Shown here piece after piece: positions 9,182 through 20,716 of a stretch of DNA of 64,000 bases. Below the pieces are notes generated by a model. That model was not told where the DNA came from and did no database searches. It was given only the letters and a program-made list of their open reading frames with translations. The position numbers were made by a program, and so were the translations under genes. Source of the stretch: Mesostigma viride (taxonomy: Eukaryota; Streptophyta; Mesostigmatophyceae; Mesostigmatales; Mesostigmataceae); contig RPFO01000154.1 of the NCBI GenBank assembly GCA_009746045.1, forward strand, positions 7,310,193 to 7,374,192, in the 5' to 3' direction. The first letter of the stretch is position 1. Each line of letters begins with the position of its first letter.

Positions 9182-9574
9182 ATGAGCCAGCGTCGTGTTT
9201 TTACTGCGCCTTCCCATTCGTCCAGTGACAATAGCTTAGCTAAATATTACGTAGTTATTACCCCTCAATGGTCAGCCATTTTCCTCTCTTGGTCAGATGC
9301 TAGGAAGATAGTGCAAAACCGTACATATAATGTAGTTAGGTATAAGAAATTTGTTACCTTCGAGGAAGCCCAACAATTCCTTATAGACCATAGTGTATCA
9401 GATTTAGGCCTACACGTACGTTCTACTCCTCATGGTCGTCCTCCTGTAGAAGCTCTAGATTTCGCTACCCCTCCTTCGTCTCCCCCTAAACGGGCTGCAT
9501 CCTCATCTAACTTGGATACTCCTCTCACCCTAGAATTCGGTTCCCTATCCATTACTGTTGTTAAAAAGGATTGA
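9182..9574 (+). CDS. Small ORF with viroplasmin / RNase H1-type hybrid-binding domain
   Basis: A 130-residue ORF starting at an ATG before gag. Residues about 21-70 (KYYVVITPQWSAIFLSW, then YKKFVTFEEAQQFL) match the caulimovirus viroplasmin domain, which is also the N-terminal RNA:DNA-hybrid-binding domain of eukaryotic RNase H1. The signature is YY-V, then a Trp after a beta strand, then a KKF and an EEA-x-x-FL helix. The C-terminal half is Ser/Pro-rich and disordered. The ORF is intact here and damaged in the nested copy (13339-13683). A 124-nt gap separates it from gag. I infer binding to RNA or RNA:DNA hybrids during replication; such an ORF upstream of gag is not a usual chromovirus feature. 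Confidence 0.75.
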   Translation: MSQRRVFTAPSHSSSDNSLAKYYVVITPQWSAIFLSWSDARKIVQNRTYNVVRYKKFVTFEEAQQFLIDHSVSDLGLHVRSTPHGRPPVEALDFATPPSSPPKRAASSSNLDTPLTLEFGSLSITVVKKD

Positions 9575-9698
9575 TTTAAATTGTTTCCCTTCTTAGTACA
9601 TTAAATATTTTTCCTTTTTCCTTCCTTGCTTTAAATTAGGCCTTGTCCTTTTCCTTTATTTCTTTCATTTAGATTCCTATTCCTTTACTTAATTAAAG

Positions 9699-11428
9699 AT
9701 GGACCCAGTGGGTGGAGATATGTCGCCTATACCTACCAATACTACTACTACTACTACTAATAATAATAATAATAACAATAACAATACTCGTGGTAACCGA
9801 CGGGACTCACTTGAAACGGTGCACCATCTCACCCCTCAAGGTAACCTTCGTACTTCACCTCCTTCTCCTGTCACTGGTGGTCGCCGTCGTCCCTCACTTA
9901 CCCCTCCTACCTATGAACAACGTATGCGTGTCAGATTTAGTGAGGACCCCTCCTTTACCCTGAACCAGGCCCCTGCCCCTCCTGCAACCTTGGCTCAACC
10001 TGCAATTAGGTCCTCACCCCCTGACAATGTTGCTAGACCTCCTACCCACCCTGTGCCCTCCATCCCTTCATTTCACACGGGTCGTACCTCTGCTCCTGTC
10101 GGCCCTTCTGGGCGCCCTAGTGCAGTTCCCTTCTATCCCCCTGCCTCTTGGTCCTACCCTGATACGGCCTATGAGGCTGCCCAGGTCCCTACCCGTGTGG
10201 CTGATTTAGAAGTTAATAGCGATTTCAGCACCATGCCCCTAGATGATAGGAATTATGATCATTTTGCCTACTCCTCCCTCCGTGAACAATATGCTGTTCC
10301 CTTCTCCTACGGACACCACCCTGAAACGGTGGCCCCTTCTAGACCTCTATCCAAAACCTTTCCTCTCCCTTCTTTCTATCCCACGTATGTAGCAGTGGAA
10401 GACAGTGGCCCCATGGGTAAAACTGACTTGTCTAATCCCCCTAAGCCCCCTGCTCTTCCCCTCTTTGCTAACCTACCCAAGTTGGATGTTAAGTCTACCC
10501 CTCAACAGTTTTTCACTTTCATTATGTTGCTTACCCAGAATACCGAGTCGTGGCAAAATCATAATAGATGGCGTCTCTCTGATGCTGTACTAGTTCCTCA
10601 CTATCTTACCACCTGTATTACTCCTGAGCTTGCTAACCTTATCCAGTGTGAGTCTTTGGCCTCTCATGCCTACCCTAACTCAGTAGCAGAATTGTTTAAG
10701 CGTTTAGAGAACCATTTAGTCCCTCCTGATGCACATTGGCAGGATAGATTAGCCTTTGGTACCTTGCAGCAGGGTACTAAATCGTTTTAGGAGTATATGA
10801 AAGAATTTGATGCACAGATGGTACGAATTAGGGATTTGTTGGGCGCAGAAGTACGTGCTCGCTTCCTACAAGGCCTTAGTAGACCCTTATTACGTGAAGT
10901 AAAGCGCCAGTTCTCTGCCTACCGTTTTACTGATCTGCCCGTCAAGCATGTGCGTCAGCATCTCTTACGAGTAGCAGATTTCTTCACCACTCCTTCTCTT
11001 CCTACCCGTTCCCGTATTAATAATATTAGTCTTACCCCTGAGGAGGAGAACTCCTATGTAGAAGAATTAGATATTTGTGTTACTGACCTTTCAGCTCTGG
11101 ATGTCTCTCATATCACATGCTATCATTGTAAGGAAGTAGGTCATCTTAAACGTGAGTGCCCCAAGTTCCTTTCGGGTGCTCCCCTCATCCCGACGCTCGC
11201 CCTCCTCGTACCCCTCAGCGTGCTCCTATTCGTCCCACTTCAGGACGCATTCCCTCAGCTACCCCTAGTAGGCTGAATGCTGTGCAGACAGGACCCCCAG
11301 GTTTCCCCTATGATAATCAGGCTCCCGCACCCTCTTCGATCCCTCGTGACCCTCCAGCAGTGGCTTTTTTGCCAGGGTCTTCTTCGGGGTTAGTTCCTAT
11401 GGATTTGGGGGGGGAGGGGGAACAGTAG
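9699..11428 (+). pseudogene. Gag of the outer chromovirus (one in-frame TAG, one frameshift)
   Basis: It starts MDPVGGDMSPIPTN followed by an Asn/Thr tract coded by ACT and AAT repeats (9735-9790), then a Pro/Ser-rich stretch. A capsid-like helical region (LPKLDVKSTPQQFFTFIM to VADFF) follows, and near 11115-11160 a CCHC zinc knuckle (CYHCKEVGHLKRECP) that binds the RNA genome. Against the nested copy it has an AAG to TAG change at 10788-10790. It also has one C fewer (four against five) after the zinc knuckle, which throws it into another frame, from 11156 to a TAG at 11428. Gag packages the element RNA. The end meets an eight-G tract at the gag-pol junction. Confidence 0.88.
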
Positions 11429-11852
11429 GCCTGTCAGCCGGGGGTAACCTGGACAGGTCCTTAGATAGTACCCCAGATAATAATTTTTGTCTGCCTGTTT
11501 TTATAACCGCTGTAGGAGCTGAATCATCCCTACCACTACGTGTCCGTCCTCTTATGTTTTTGAATGGTGGCTTAACCGTTCCCCATACTGTTATAGACCC
11601 CTTCTTGCATGCTGATGAACTTTTGAATGTCTCTGTGTTGGTAGATAGCGGTGCGGCTAGCTCCTTTGTGAGCGAGGCCCTAGTTAGGCGTTTAGGACTA
11701 GTCCCTATCCCTCACACCAAACCTGTCACTGTTCATTATGCTGACGGTCGCACCAGTAATTTCCCGGGTACGGTGTCCCTTCCCCTGGTCATACAAGGAC
11801 GTACTATCAACCTGACGGCCACTATAGGCCCCATCACTACCGCTGATGTATT
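11425..11852 (+). CDS. Protease region of the outer chromovirus, 5' part of pol
   Basis: From a frame one step back from gag, GLSAGGNLDRS leads to a retroviral aspartic protease with intact active site (VLVDSGAASSFVSEALVRR) and the downstream strand NLTATIGPITTADV. At that point the nested element is inserted; the coding line resumes at 21296 with LLGLDWHQDN, the conserved C-terminal strand of the protease. The intact order is seen in the nested copy at 15780-16020. Confidence 0.88.
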
Positions 11853-12426
11853 TGTTACGTCGCGTAACTTTTGTTGTTGTTACGGACGTAAATTAGGTCC
11901 CTTGTTGCCTCAGCCATTCCGGAGCAGTTCGCTGACTTTCCTAGGCTTACGTGTAGTAAGGACCTTTTGGCCGGTCGGTACCGGGCCTTGTGACGTGGCA
12001 ATTGTACAGTATGGTGGTTCGGTGCAGTCGCGCCGCGCTGCGTACTTTAGTAGTGGTCCTTTTATCCTGCGTGTGAACCTTGTGGACGTGCGTTGGTCCT
12101 GTGGGCGAGGGTCGATGTCGGCCCGAGCATACACGCCTGTCGGCGATCATTTATGCAGCAGTTGTCCTTCGTGAATGGCACTCGGCGTGTGTTAAATGAA
12201 TTAACACATATTAGCTTGGGTCACGGCAGTGTAGTATTGTTTCCTTCGTAGTACCCTGGTTTTATTCGGTATATGGCGTATTATAAGGGAATGCATTGAG
12301 AAGCAGCGTCGTCGCGTCCTAGGTCTTATAGCCAATATAGCTCCTCACTCCTAGGTAGGTGCCTCATCACTAGTTTAGGTAAGATTAGGCGAGATGTTTG
12401 GGATAGAGTCGAGCCAGGACGTAACA
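11853..12426 (+). repeat. 5' LTR of the nested chromovirus
   Basis: 574 bp, TGTTACGTC to GACGTAACA, identical by eye to 20717-21290. It contains the same TGTGTTAA/TTAACACA hairpin as the outer LTRs. Confidence 0.95.
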
Positions 12427-12427
12427 A

Positions 12428-12439
12428 TGGTATCGGAGG
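12428..12439 (+). other. Primer-binding site of the nested element
   Basis: TGGTATCGGAGG, the same iMet-type site as in the outer element, one base after the LTR. Confidence 0.75.
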
Positions 12440-13338
12440 TTTAGGTAGACGCGACGAAGTTCCCTTGCAACCCTATACGCCAGAGGCCTTCCGCGGCCAG
12501 GGCACAGAAGAAGACAACCTCTTGACAGGTAATGGGCGGGTCGCCGTCAAGCTAGGGGGGTAGTGCTGCCCGATTCGGGACACGCCCTGCCTAGAAGTTA
12601 GACCTGCTCAAAGCGGATGAACTCCTCACGTAGCTAGTTCCTTTTCCTTTTCCTTTTCCATCTGTGTGTGCATTTCCTTGCTGGGTGCTGTTTGACGTTA
12701 GATAGTGGGTTTGACGGTTCAATAGGGATGGATAGTGGGACGATTAGCGTCCCTTTAGACTACACCTCTTTTCCGTGCACGCTGCTGCGTTTTCTTATAT
12801 GCTCGTTAGCTCTAGGCGAGCATCATAGATGCTTTGTGGGGGGGGAGGAGAGGTAGGACCTCCTCCACCTCAAGTGCCTCCTATCCGTTCATTAGGAATC
12901 GGCTAGAATAGGAAAGTGCCTAGGAATAGATTCGGCTAGTCGCCGATGCTAGAACGTTGTCCATCGCCTTCCACTCTCTTTTACGCTTGGATGTATATGC
13001 CTACGTTTAGACCCTTGTGGTTGGTGTTGTACCCCACAGCAGGAGTTACGGCGTTGGTCATCGACGACCATTTGGGCGCCATCTTTCAACGACTCCCATA
13101 TCAGTGCCTACTATTGCCTATGAAACCTGATCGGTCTTCCCCTACCCCTGCCTTCAATGTACAAGGTAACCCTACTGGTACCCCTAAGGTTAGGGCTGCC
13201 CAGCAACGGGCCAGTGAGCCAATACGTCCTCCCCCTGTCACTATACTTCTACCCTTCCTGCAGCCCCTACCTCTGGTGCTGTACCCCCAAGACGTTCTTT
13301 TCCTTCTCATTCGACTAGTAATAATAGCTTAGCAAAAT
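12440..13338. other. 5' leader of the nested element
   Basis: No intact gene. A frame in 13130-13330 is rich in Pro and Ser and leads into the damaged hybrid-binding ORF (SNNSLAK), so that ORF may have had a longer N-terminus in this lineage. Confidence 0.5.
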
Positions 13339-13683
13339 AAGTACTACGTAGTTATTACCCCTCAATGGGCATCTATTTTCTTATCGTGGGCCGATGCTAG
13401 GAAGTTCGTTTAGTCGTGTACATATACTGTCCCCAAATATAAGAAGTTTATGTCCTTTGAAGAAACTCAGACCTACCTTTTAACTCATAGTGAATCAGAT
13501 GTAGGCCTCCATTCTCGTCCTGCTCCTCTTTCTCGCCCTTCGGTAGATAGCCTTGTTTTGGTTACACCACCTCCATCTCCTCCTTCGTCTCCCCCTAAAC
13601 GGGCTGCATCCTCATCTAGCTTAGATATGCCTCTCACTTTGGAGTTTGGCTCCCTATCCATTACTGTTGCTAAAAAGGATTGA
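13339..13683 (+). pseudogene. Damaged hybrid-binding ORF of the nested element
   Basis: Reads KYYVVITPQWASIFLSW, then an in-frame TAG at 13411, then YKKFMSFEETQTYLL and the same Ser/Pro-rich tail as 9182-9574, ending TGA. The upstream frame is offset by an indel just before KYY. So the domain is recognisable but cannot be made as one chain without readthrough. Confidence 0.75.
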
Positions 13684-13808
13684 TTTAAATTGTTTTTCCT
13701 TTTGTAAGACATTAAAAGCTTTTCTTTTCTTTCCTTGCCTTGAATTAGGCCTTGTCCATTTTCCTTTGTTGCTTTCATCTAGATTCCTATTCCTTTACTT
13801 AATTAAAG

Positions 13809-15597
13809 ATGGATCCAGTGGGTGGAGATATGTCGCCTATACCTACCAATAATAATAATAATAATACTACTAATAATAATAACACTAACAATACTCGTGG
13901 TAACCGACGGGACTCCTTGGAAACGGTACACCATCTCACTCCTCAAGGTATTCTGCGTACCTCACCTCCTTCTCCTGTTACTGGTGGTCGCCGTCGTCCC
14001 TCAATCACCCCACCTACCTATGAACAACGTATCTCACAAGTCAGATTTAGTGATGAACCCTCTTTTGCTGTGAACCAGGCCCCTGCCCCTTCTGCAACCT
14101 TGGCTCACCCCTCCAGCCGGTCCTCACTCACTAACAATGCTTCTAGGCCTCCTTCCCACCCTGTGCCTTCCATGCCTGCCTTTAACACGGGTCGTACCTC
14201 TGCCCCTGTCGGCCCTTCTGGGCGCCCTAGTGCAGTTCCCTTTTACCCACCTGCCTCCTGGTCCTACCCTGAGACGGCCTATGAGGCTGCCCAGGTCCCT
14301 ACCCGTGTGGCTGATTTAGAAGTTAATAATGATCTCAGTACCATGCCCCTAGATGATAGGAATTATGATCATTTTGCCTACTCCTCTCTTCGTGAGCAAT
14401 ATACTGTTCCCTTCTCCTATGGGCACCATCCTGAAACGGTGGCTCCCTCTAGACCCCTACCCAAAACTTTTCCTATCCCTTCCTTCTATCCCGCTTATGT
14501 AGCAGTGGAAGATAGTGGCCCTATGGGAAAAATTGATTCTTCTAATCCCCCTAAGCCTCCTGCTCTTCCCCTCTTTGCCAACCTTCCTAAGCTGGATGTC
14601 AAGTCTACCCCTCAACAGTTTTTCACGTTTATTATGTTGCTCACCCAGAACACAGAGTCATGGCAGAACCATAATAGATGGCGTCTCCCTGATGCTGTTT
14701 TAGTCCCTCACTATCTTACTACCTGTATTACCCCTGAGCTTGCCAACCTCATCCAGTGTGAATCCTTGGCCTCTCATGCCTACCCTAACTCAGTAGCAGG
14801 ATTGTTTTAGCAGTTAGAGAGCCATTTAGTTCCTCCTGATGCAGATTGGCAGGATAGATTAGCCTTTGGTACTTTGCAGCAAGGTACTAAACCGTTTAAG
14901 GAATATATGAAAGAATTTGATGCACAGGTGGTACGAATTAGGGATTTGTCGGGCGCAGAAGTACGTGCTCGTTTCCTTCAAGGCCTCAGTAGACCCTTAT
15001 TACGGGAGGTAAAACGCCAGTTCTCTGCCTACCGTTTCACTGATCTGCCCCTCAAGCATGTGCGACAGCGTCTATTAAAAGTAGCAGATTTCTTTACCAC
15101 TCCTCTTCCTACCCATCTCCTCCGTGTTGCTGATTGCATGTATGCTCATGCTCCTTTGTGTACTAGGGTTCATAGCCTCGTCCTCACTCCTGAAGAAGAA
15201 TAGGCATATGTAGAAGAATTAGATTTGTGTTACAGATATATCTGCATTGGATGTGTCTCACATCTCGTGTTATCACTGTCATGAGGTGGGCCATCTTAAG
15301 GCGGAGTGCCCCAAGTTCCTTTCTGGTGCTCCCCCTCATCCCGATGCTCGCCCTCCTCGTACCCCTCAGCGTGCTCCTATTCGTCCCACGTCAGGACGCG
15401 TTCCTTCAGCTACCCCTAGTAGGCTGAATGCTGTGCAGACAGGATCCCCAGGGCTCCCCTATGATAATCAGGCTCCCGCACCCTCTTCAATCCCTCGTGA
15501 CCCTCCAGCAGTGGCTTTTCCGCCAGGGTCTTCTTCGGGGTTAGTCCCAATGGATGTGGGGGGGAGGGGGAACAGTTGGCCTGTCAGCCGGGGGTAA
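13809..15597 (+). pseudogene. Gag of the nested element (two in-frame TAGs, one frameshift)
   Basis: Same plan as the outer gag: MDPVGGDMSPIPTN, Asn tract from AAT repeats (13842-13895), Pro-rich part, capsid-like helices, and CCHC knuckle CYHCHEVGHLKAECP near 15272-15316. In-frame TAG codons occur at 14808-14810 (AAG in the outer copy) and 15201-15203. A further indel near 15230 shifts the frame before the knuckle. The final frame stops at TAA 15595-15597 after overlapping pol by 44 nt across a seven-G run. Confidence 0.88.
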
Positions 15598-18423
15598 CCT
15601 GGACAGGTCCTTAGATAGTACCCCAGTTAATAATTTTTGCTTGCCTGTTTTTATAACCTCTGTAGGAGCTGAATCATCCCTACCACTACGTGTGCGTCCT
15701 CTTATGTTCTTGAATGGTGGCTTAACCGTCCCTCATACTGTTGTAGACCCCTTCTTGCATGCTGATGAACTCTTGAATGTCTCTGTGTTAGTGGATAGCG
15801 GTGCGGCTAGCTCCTTTGTGAGCGAAGCCCTAGTTAGGCGTTTAGGACTAGTCCCTACCCCTCACACAAAAACTGTCACTGTCCATTATGCTGACGGTCG
15901 CACCAGTCATTCCCCGGGTACGGTGTCCCTTCCCCTGGTCATACAAGGACGTACGGTCAACCTGACGGCCACTATAGGCCCTATCACTACAGCTGATGTA
16001 TTACTAGGATTAGATTGGCACCAAGATAATAAGATTACTATTAATTATGATACTATGGTCATCTGGTTTCCAGATAGCTCTTACTGGGTACCGGAACGTC
16101 ATTATAGATTAGAAAATTTATCCTTGGTAGATATTACTCCTCCTACACCTGTTGATCCTCCTGTGAGACCTATACCTGAAGTATTAATGTCCAATGACGA
16201 ATTGCGATCTGAACTAAAGGAATATGGGTACCTATTATGTATGTTCCTTCAGTTAGAAGTACAAGAGATACCTATCACTAATAATAGTGTGGATATAGAT
16301 GTAAATACAGTGGATACAATAGGAGTGGGATTTACTGAAAATGAAATAGTAAGATACATGGCTGTGATAGATTCCTCGAAAGTATTTGAGGAAAAGACTC
16401 CTTCTTATCCTCCTCCTCGTTCTGTTTTACACCGTGTAGTTATCAAGGACGGTGCAGTTCCTACGCACTCTCCGATGTATAGAATGGGCCCTACCGAATT
16501 AAAGGAACTAAAACAGATCTTAGTATCACTATTAGAAGCAGGATTGATAGAGCCTAGTAACTCCCCCTACTCCGCTGGTGTCCTTTTAGTTCCTAAGCCA
16601 AATGGCAAGTTTCGCCTAGTTACTGATTATAGGAAGTTAAACGATATTACTGTGAAGTCTAAATACCCTCTACCTCGTATTGATGATATATTTAATAAAG
16701 TTAAAGGTTCTACCTGTTTCACAGTACTAGATTGTGCGGATGGTTTTTGGCAACTACGTATAGCTCCTGAGGATTGCCACAAAACCGCCTTTGCTACCCC
16801 TTTTGGGCATTACCAGTTTAGAGTAGCGGCTATGGGACTCAAGTGTCCTCTGATTTAAAGGATCCTTCCTTCTCCTCTGTTTCTTTATCTGAGCATGACC
16901 GTTCTTGTGCTCAAGCTTACTTAGATGATATCCTTATTTATTCTCCTGATTTTGAAACGCACCTACGTGATTTAAAGAAAGTATTAGAAATCAGGGCTGA
17001 AAATTCTTTATGGGCGCGCCGTGCTAAAGTTCGCTCTGGTAGGAGTGTCCCATTTTTAGGGCACGTCCTGTCAGATGCCGGGGTTGCTACCGACCCGGAC
17101 AAGACTAAGTCAATTCAGGAATGGCCTACCCCTACCGACGTTAAAGGTGTACGTAGTTTTCTAGGAATTGCTTCTTACTATAGGCGTTTTATCCCGCGTT
17201 TCGCAACTATAGCAGCCCCTATTAATCATCTATTAAAGAAGGATATCCCCTTTGTTTGGAGTAGTGAATGTCAGTCGGCTTTTCAGTGTCTAAAATCCCT
17301 ACTCCTCTCCCCTCCCGTACTCATCCTACCGGATACTACCAAACCCTTTGTTGTAGCTACAGATGATAGTAAGGTAGCTATAGGGGGCGTCCTTCTCCAG
17401 GATCAGGGTCAGGGCTTACAGCCAATCGAGTATATCTCTAGGACAATGCTTCCTGCGGAGCGTAACTATCCCGTACACCAGCAAGAACTATTAGCTGTGG
17501 TGTATTGTTGCCACGCGTGGCAGCACTTTCTTAAAGGTGCTCAATTTGATGTTTGTCTGAATGAACCCTGCGAGATTGATCCTTATAGATTAGTTATCCA
17601 GACGGACCACCGTCCCCTTACCCATCTTCTCTCCCAACCCAACCTTACCCCTCGTCAAGCGCGCTGGATGGAGTTTTTAGCACAGTTTTCCCCTTTTAAA
17701 CTTCAGTATGTTAAGGGTGTAGATAACATAGTACCAGATGCACTCTCCCGTCGTGCAGATTACTCCTTTTTCGAGGACCTTGATGTTCTCAATACTACTC
17801 TAGTTCCTACTACTATGGGTGTAACCCCGTATGGTGAACTACCTGATGATGAATCCTATGTCTACCTCTTTCATACAGCTGTTCGCATGCCTGATCTCCT
17901 TTCTCACGTAGGACTCTCTCTCCCGTGTGAGGCCCTTCCTGTGGTCTCGGTGGGGGGGAGGGGAAAAATAAAATTTCTATACCGCTTAGCCATGTAGCGA
18001 CTAGGTCAGGAAAGTCTTATGAAAACATAGTCCCTCTAGGACCTCCCCTTCTCTTTGGCAAGGCGGTAGGAGATCTCTTTAAACCTGTTCTGGATACCTC
18101 TGTAGCGATGCCTACCTTGATCTTGAACACCTTATTAGTAGATTTACGGCCACTGAGCCGGAAGCATTAGCTGCCATTGCTGCCCATCCCAACAATTAGG
18201 CAAGCACCCTTGTAAAATTGTAGGTGGATTTTTCTATGTGCAGATAGCAGATTCTCCCCCTCAATGGCGCCTGTATGTCCCTCCTATTTGTCGCTCCTCC
18301 TTGCTCTTTGAGTTGCATGACTTAGCTGCTCATCAGGGTGGTAAACGGGTACGGGACCTAGTAGCCCGCTCTTACTACTGGAGGTGTTCCCCTGGCTTCC
18401 GGGCGAGGGCGAGGCAGATATAG
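15554..18423 (+). pseudogene. Pol of the nested element: protease, RT, RNase H, truncated integrase
   Basis: The first frame (15554-16858) has protease (DSGAASSFVSEA, LLGLDWHQDN) and RT (LVTDYRKLNDITVKSKYPLP, FTVLDCADGFWQLRI). After AAMGL a 76-bp deletion, with the trinucleotide CTC at both edges, removes the segment present in the outer copy at 22132-22208 and shifts the frame. The second frame (16843-17997) has AYLDDILIYS (YxDD) and RNase H (VVATDDSKVAIGGVLL, HQQELLAVVYCCHAW, IQTDHRPLTHL, DNIVPDALSRR). Integrase keeps only the zinc-site start (LHDLAAHQGGKRVRDL) and ends at the deletion junction near 18379. RT cannot be functional. Confidence 0.92.
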
Positions 18424-20339
18424 ATGACAACCCCTGTGACCTCCTACGGGCGGTCGAGTTCATGGAGATCGCGGACCAGACAGCGGGAGTAGCATTTGGC
18501 GACCCTTCCCCTACGGACGCACCAGTCGAGGCACAGTACACGCCAGAGTATTCGGCCTCCCCTGCAGCGTCCTCCTCCTCAGTGTCGGCTCCTTCCCCTG
18601 TCCCGTCTTCACCACGGTCGACCCGGCGCGCGTCGGTGGAGCCTACCCCTTTGGGCTCGGATCGTGAGCCTGATCCTCTCTCGGCGACTGTTTCTGCGAT
18701 GCAGGCACAGATCCAGTCCCTGACCGCGGCTTTCGGGGCCTTCATGGCGGCCCAGGCGCATGCTCCAGCCACGCCAGGTGGGGTGTCTGTTGTATCTGTG
18801 CCCCCTTCCCCTTCGGTTGCCTCGGCGCCTACGGTTTCACCCGCGCTGTGCGAGCCCTCGGTAGCTGCGGTTTCTTCTGTTGCTGCGGCTCCTACGCCTC
18901 CGGCTGTCTCTGCGCCTGCTACCGACGTACCTGCGCCTCTGCGCCAGTCTTCCGCCCCAGCGGCCGCGCCCGCCGTCGTCGCTTCCGGGCCGCCCACAGC
19001 GCCAGCGCCGCCATCGCGGGGTTTCTTTAGCGACCCGGGCGGTCTTCCCAGGCTTTGGGAGGGTGGTCCTCCGCAGAGGATTCCGGTGCCCGACTAGAGC
19101 TTGGATGGTAACCAGTCGTATGCCGGATTGCCTGTCCCTACGGGCCCTGTTTTCAACATGTGGCCTGGGGGTGCGTCGCCACCGGAGACCGGAGCGCCAG
19201 CTGCGGTGGCGGGTCCGTCGCGACCCCCTCCGGCAGCGGGTCCGACGCGACCTCCTGTTGTACCGGCGCCGTCTGCGTCTGTGCCAGTTCCTACCCCTGC
19301 TTCGGCCCCTGTCCCTTCGGCCCCGCGGTCTTTGGCTGCGGTTGTTCGGGCCAGCGGCCCTGATCCTCGCGCCACCCGCGCTGCTGATTCCCTCCGCGAG
19401 TTGTCCGAGGGCGATCGGGATCGGGTCCCTTCTGTGGTGCATGCGACGCCGGAGTCGCGCGACACGCCTGTCCTTGGGTACGGTATGTCTGCGCTCGCCT
19501 GCCGACAGTGTAACCTGCCGCGCGCCTCCGCCGAGCTTGCCATTTTGCCCATGTCCTACGGGTTCTCCCAGGTGTGTCGGGCGCCGCGGGACCGTGGCCT
19601 ACCCATTGAGACTGATCGGCCTCCTTTCGATATGGTTATTTTAGCTGATCCTGTGTTCCAGGGCGAGATCCTGGTTCGGCGCGTTCTGTATCGCTGGGCT
19701 AGGCGTCACAATGACTTGGACACCTACGGTGGGTTCCAGTGGGCTTACCCTCCGCCTCTGGGCATTATGGCCTCAGATGCCCTTACGGTCGAGTTTCCTG
19801 CGGTGCCGGGTGCTACGTACAGCACGGTTCTCCAGCCCATCCTAGAGTGGGATGCCCGTCGTCCAGCGACCATCCCGGGCCAGGGTCTGGACTCCCGTGG
19901 CCATCCTCCTCCTCGGGCTAGCGACTACCTCGAGACGTTCGGGTCGCGACAGTGTGCCCGTCGGTGGCGCTCCCGTGAGGTTCGGCACATCCGGATGTGG
20001 CCGTCTGACGTGGAGCCCCTGGTAGATCTGTTTTTCCCGACGGGTTTGCGCCCTCGGATCCGGTACCATCGCCTACTCCTGCGGGCTCTCTGCTTGATCG
20101 CGGTAGAGCCTTTCCTACGCCTCTTTGCCTGTGGTTTCATGGACTGGGCCCGTGGCCAGGTCGTTCTTACGCAGCATAGGTATTACTGGGCCTTTCTGGG
20201 CCTTTTTCCTGATGGCGTGTGGGCCGATGTTTTCCTCACTGTAGATACGCATGACAATGCCGATGATGTGCCCCACTACCATGCGTATCTGGATGTTCTG
20301 CTGGCCTCGCGTGGCACTTACCAGACTGATGGCAACTAG
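18384..20339 (+). CDS. Third ORF (ORF3) of the nested chromovirus, unrecognised product, one in-frame TAG
   Basis: I do not recognise this protein. The frame runs from the deletion junction to TAG 20337-20339, with one TAG at 19095-19097 where the outer copy has TGG. The N-terminal two thirds are Pro/Ser/Ala-rich and look disordered, with one helical stretch (SATVSAMQAQIQSLTAAFGAF). The C-terminal 290 residues (from about MSALACRQC) look globular, rich in aromatic residues, with a hydrophobic segment (LLLRALCLIAVEPFLRLFA). It lies where some gypsy elements have env, but I see no clear signal peptide or membrane anchor. Comparing both copies over the C-terminal part I count about nine amino-acid changes and thirteen silent ones, which suggests selection for a protein. 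Confidence 0.7.
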
Positions 20340-20716
20340 ATAGAGGGCCTTAGGCCCGACCTGAGGGTGTTGTCCCTCCGGTATATAGAGTCGCCCTCAT
20401 ATTCTGGCCAGTTGGTTGGTTGTTCTTGGTCCTTAGTACTGATGTGTTTACTCTGTGTGTCCTGCCCAGTGCCGTTCCCCCCGGCAAGGACTCCGTTCCA
20501 GGCAGTAAGGGGAACCTCCCACCAGGCTTGGTGCTGGCTAACCCTACACCACCCGGCGTGGTGGTGGAGACCGTGTGAACTATTGGTGCTTTGTATCTGG
20601 GATGGTCATGCAATCGATTGTGTTGGTGTGTGTTGGGTGCATTAGGTTTTTCCTACCCCTTTTGTTTCCTCCCTGTGCGTAGGGAGAGGGCTCCCTACCT
20701 TTTGTGGGGGGGGAGG
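20340..20716 (+). other. 3' untranslated part and polypurine tract of the nested element
   Basis: No constrained gene. The ORF3 frame stays open to 20645 after its stop, but changes between the two copies are mostly amino-acid-changing. The purine tract (eight G then AGG, 20706-20716) directly precedes the LTR. Confidence 0.7.

Noticed and set aside
20340-20645. In-frame open extension of ORF3 past its TAG, with a hydrophobic segment that could be a membrane anchor
   Set aside because: Between the two copies the extension shows about seven amino-acid changes against one or two silent ones, and it ends at different places. There is no sign of selection, unlike ORF3 itself.
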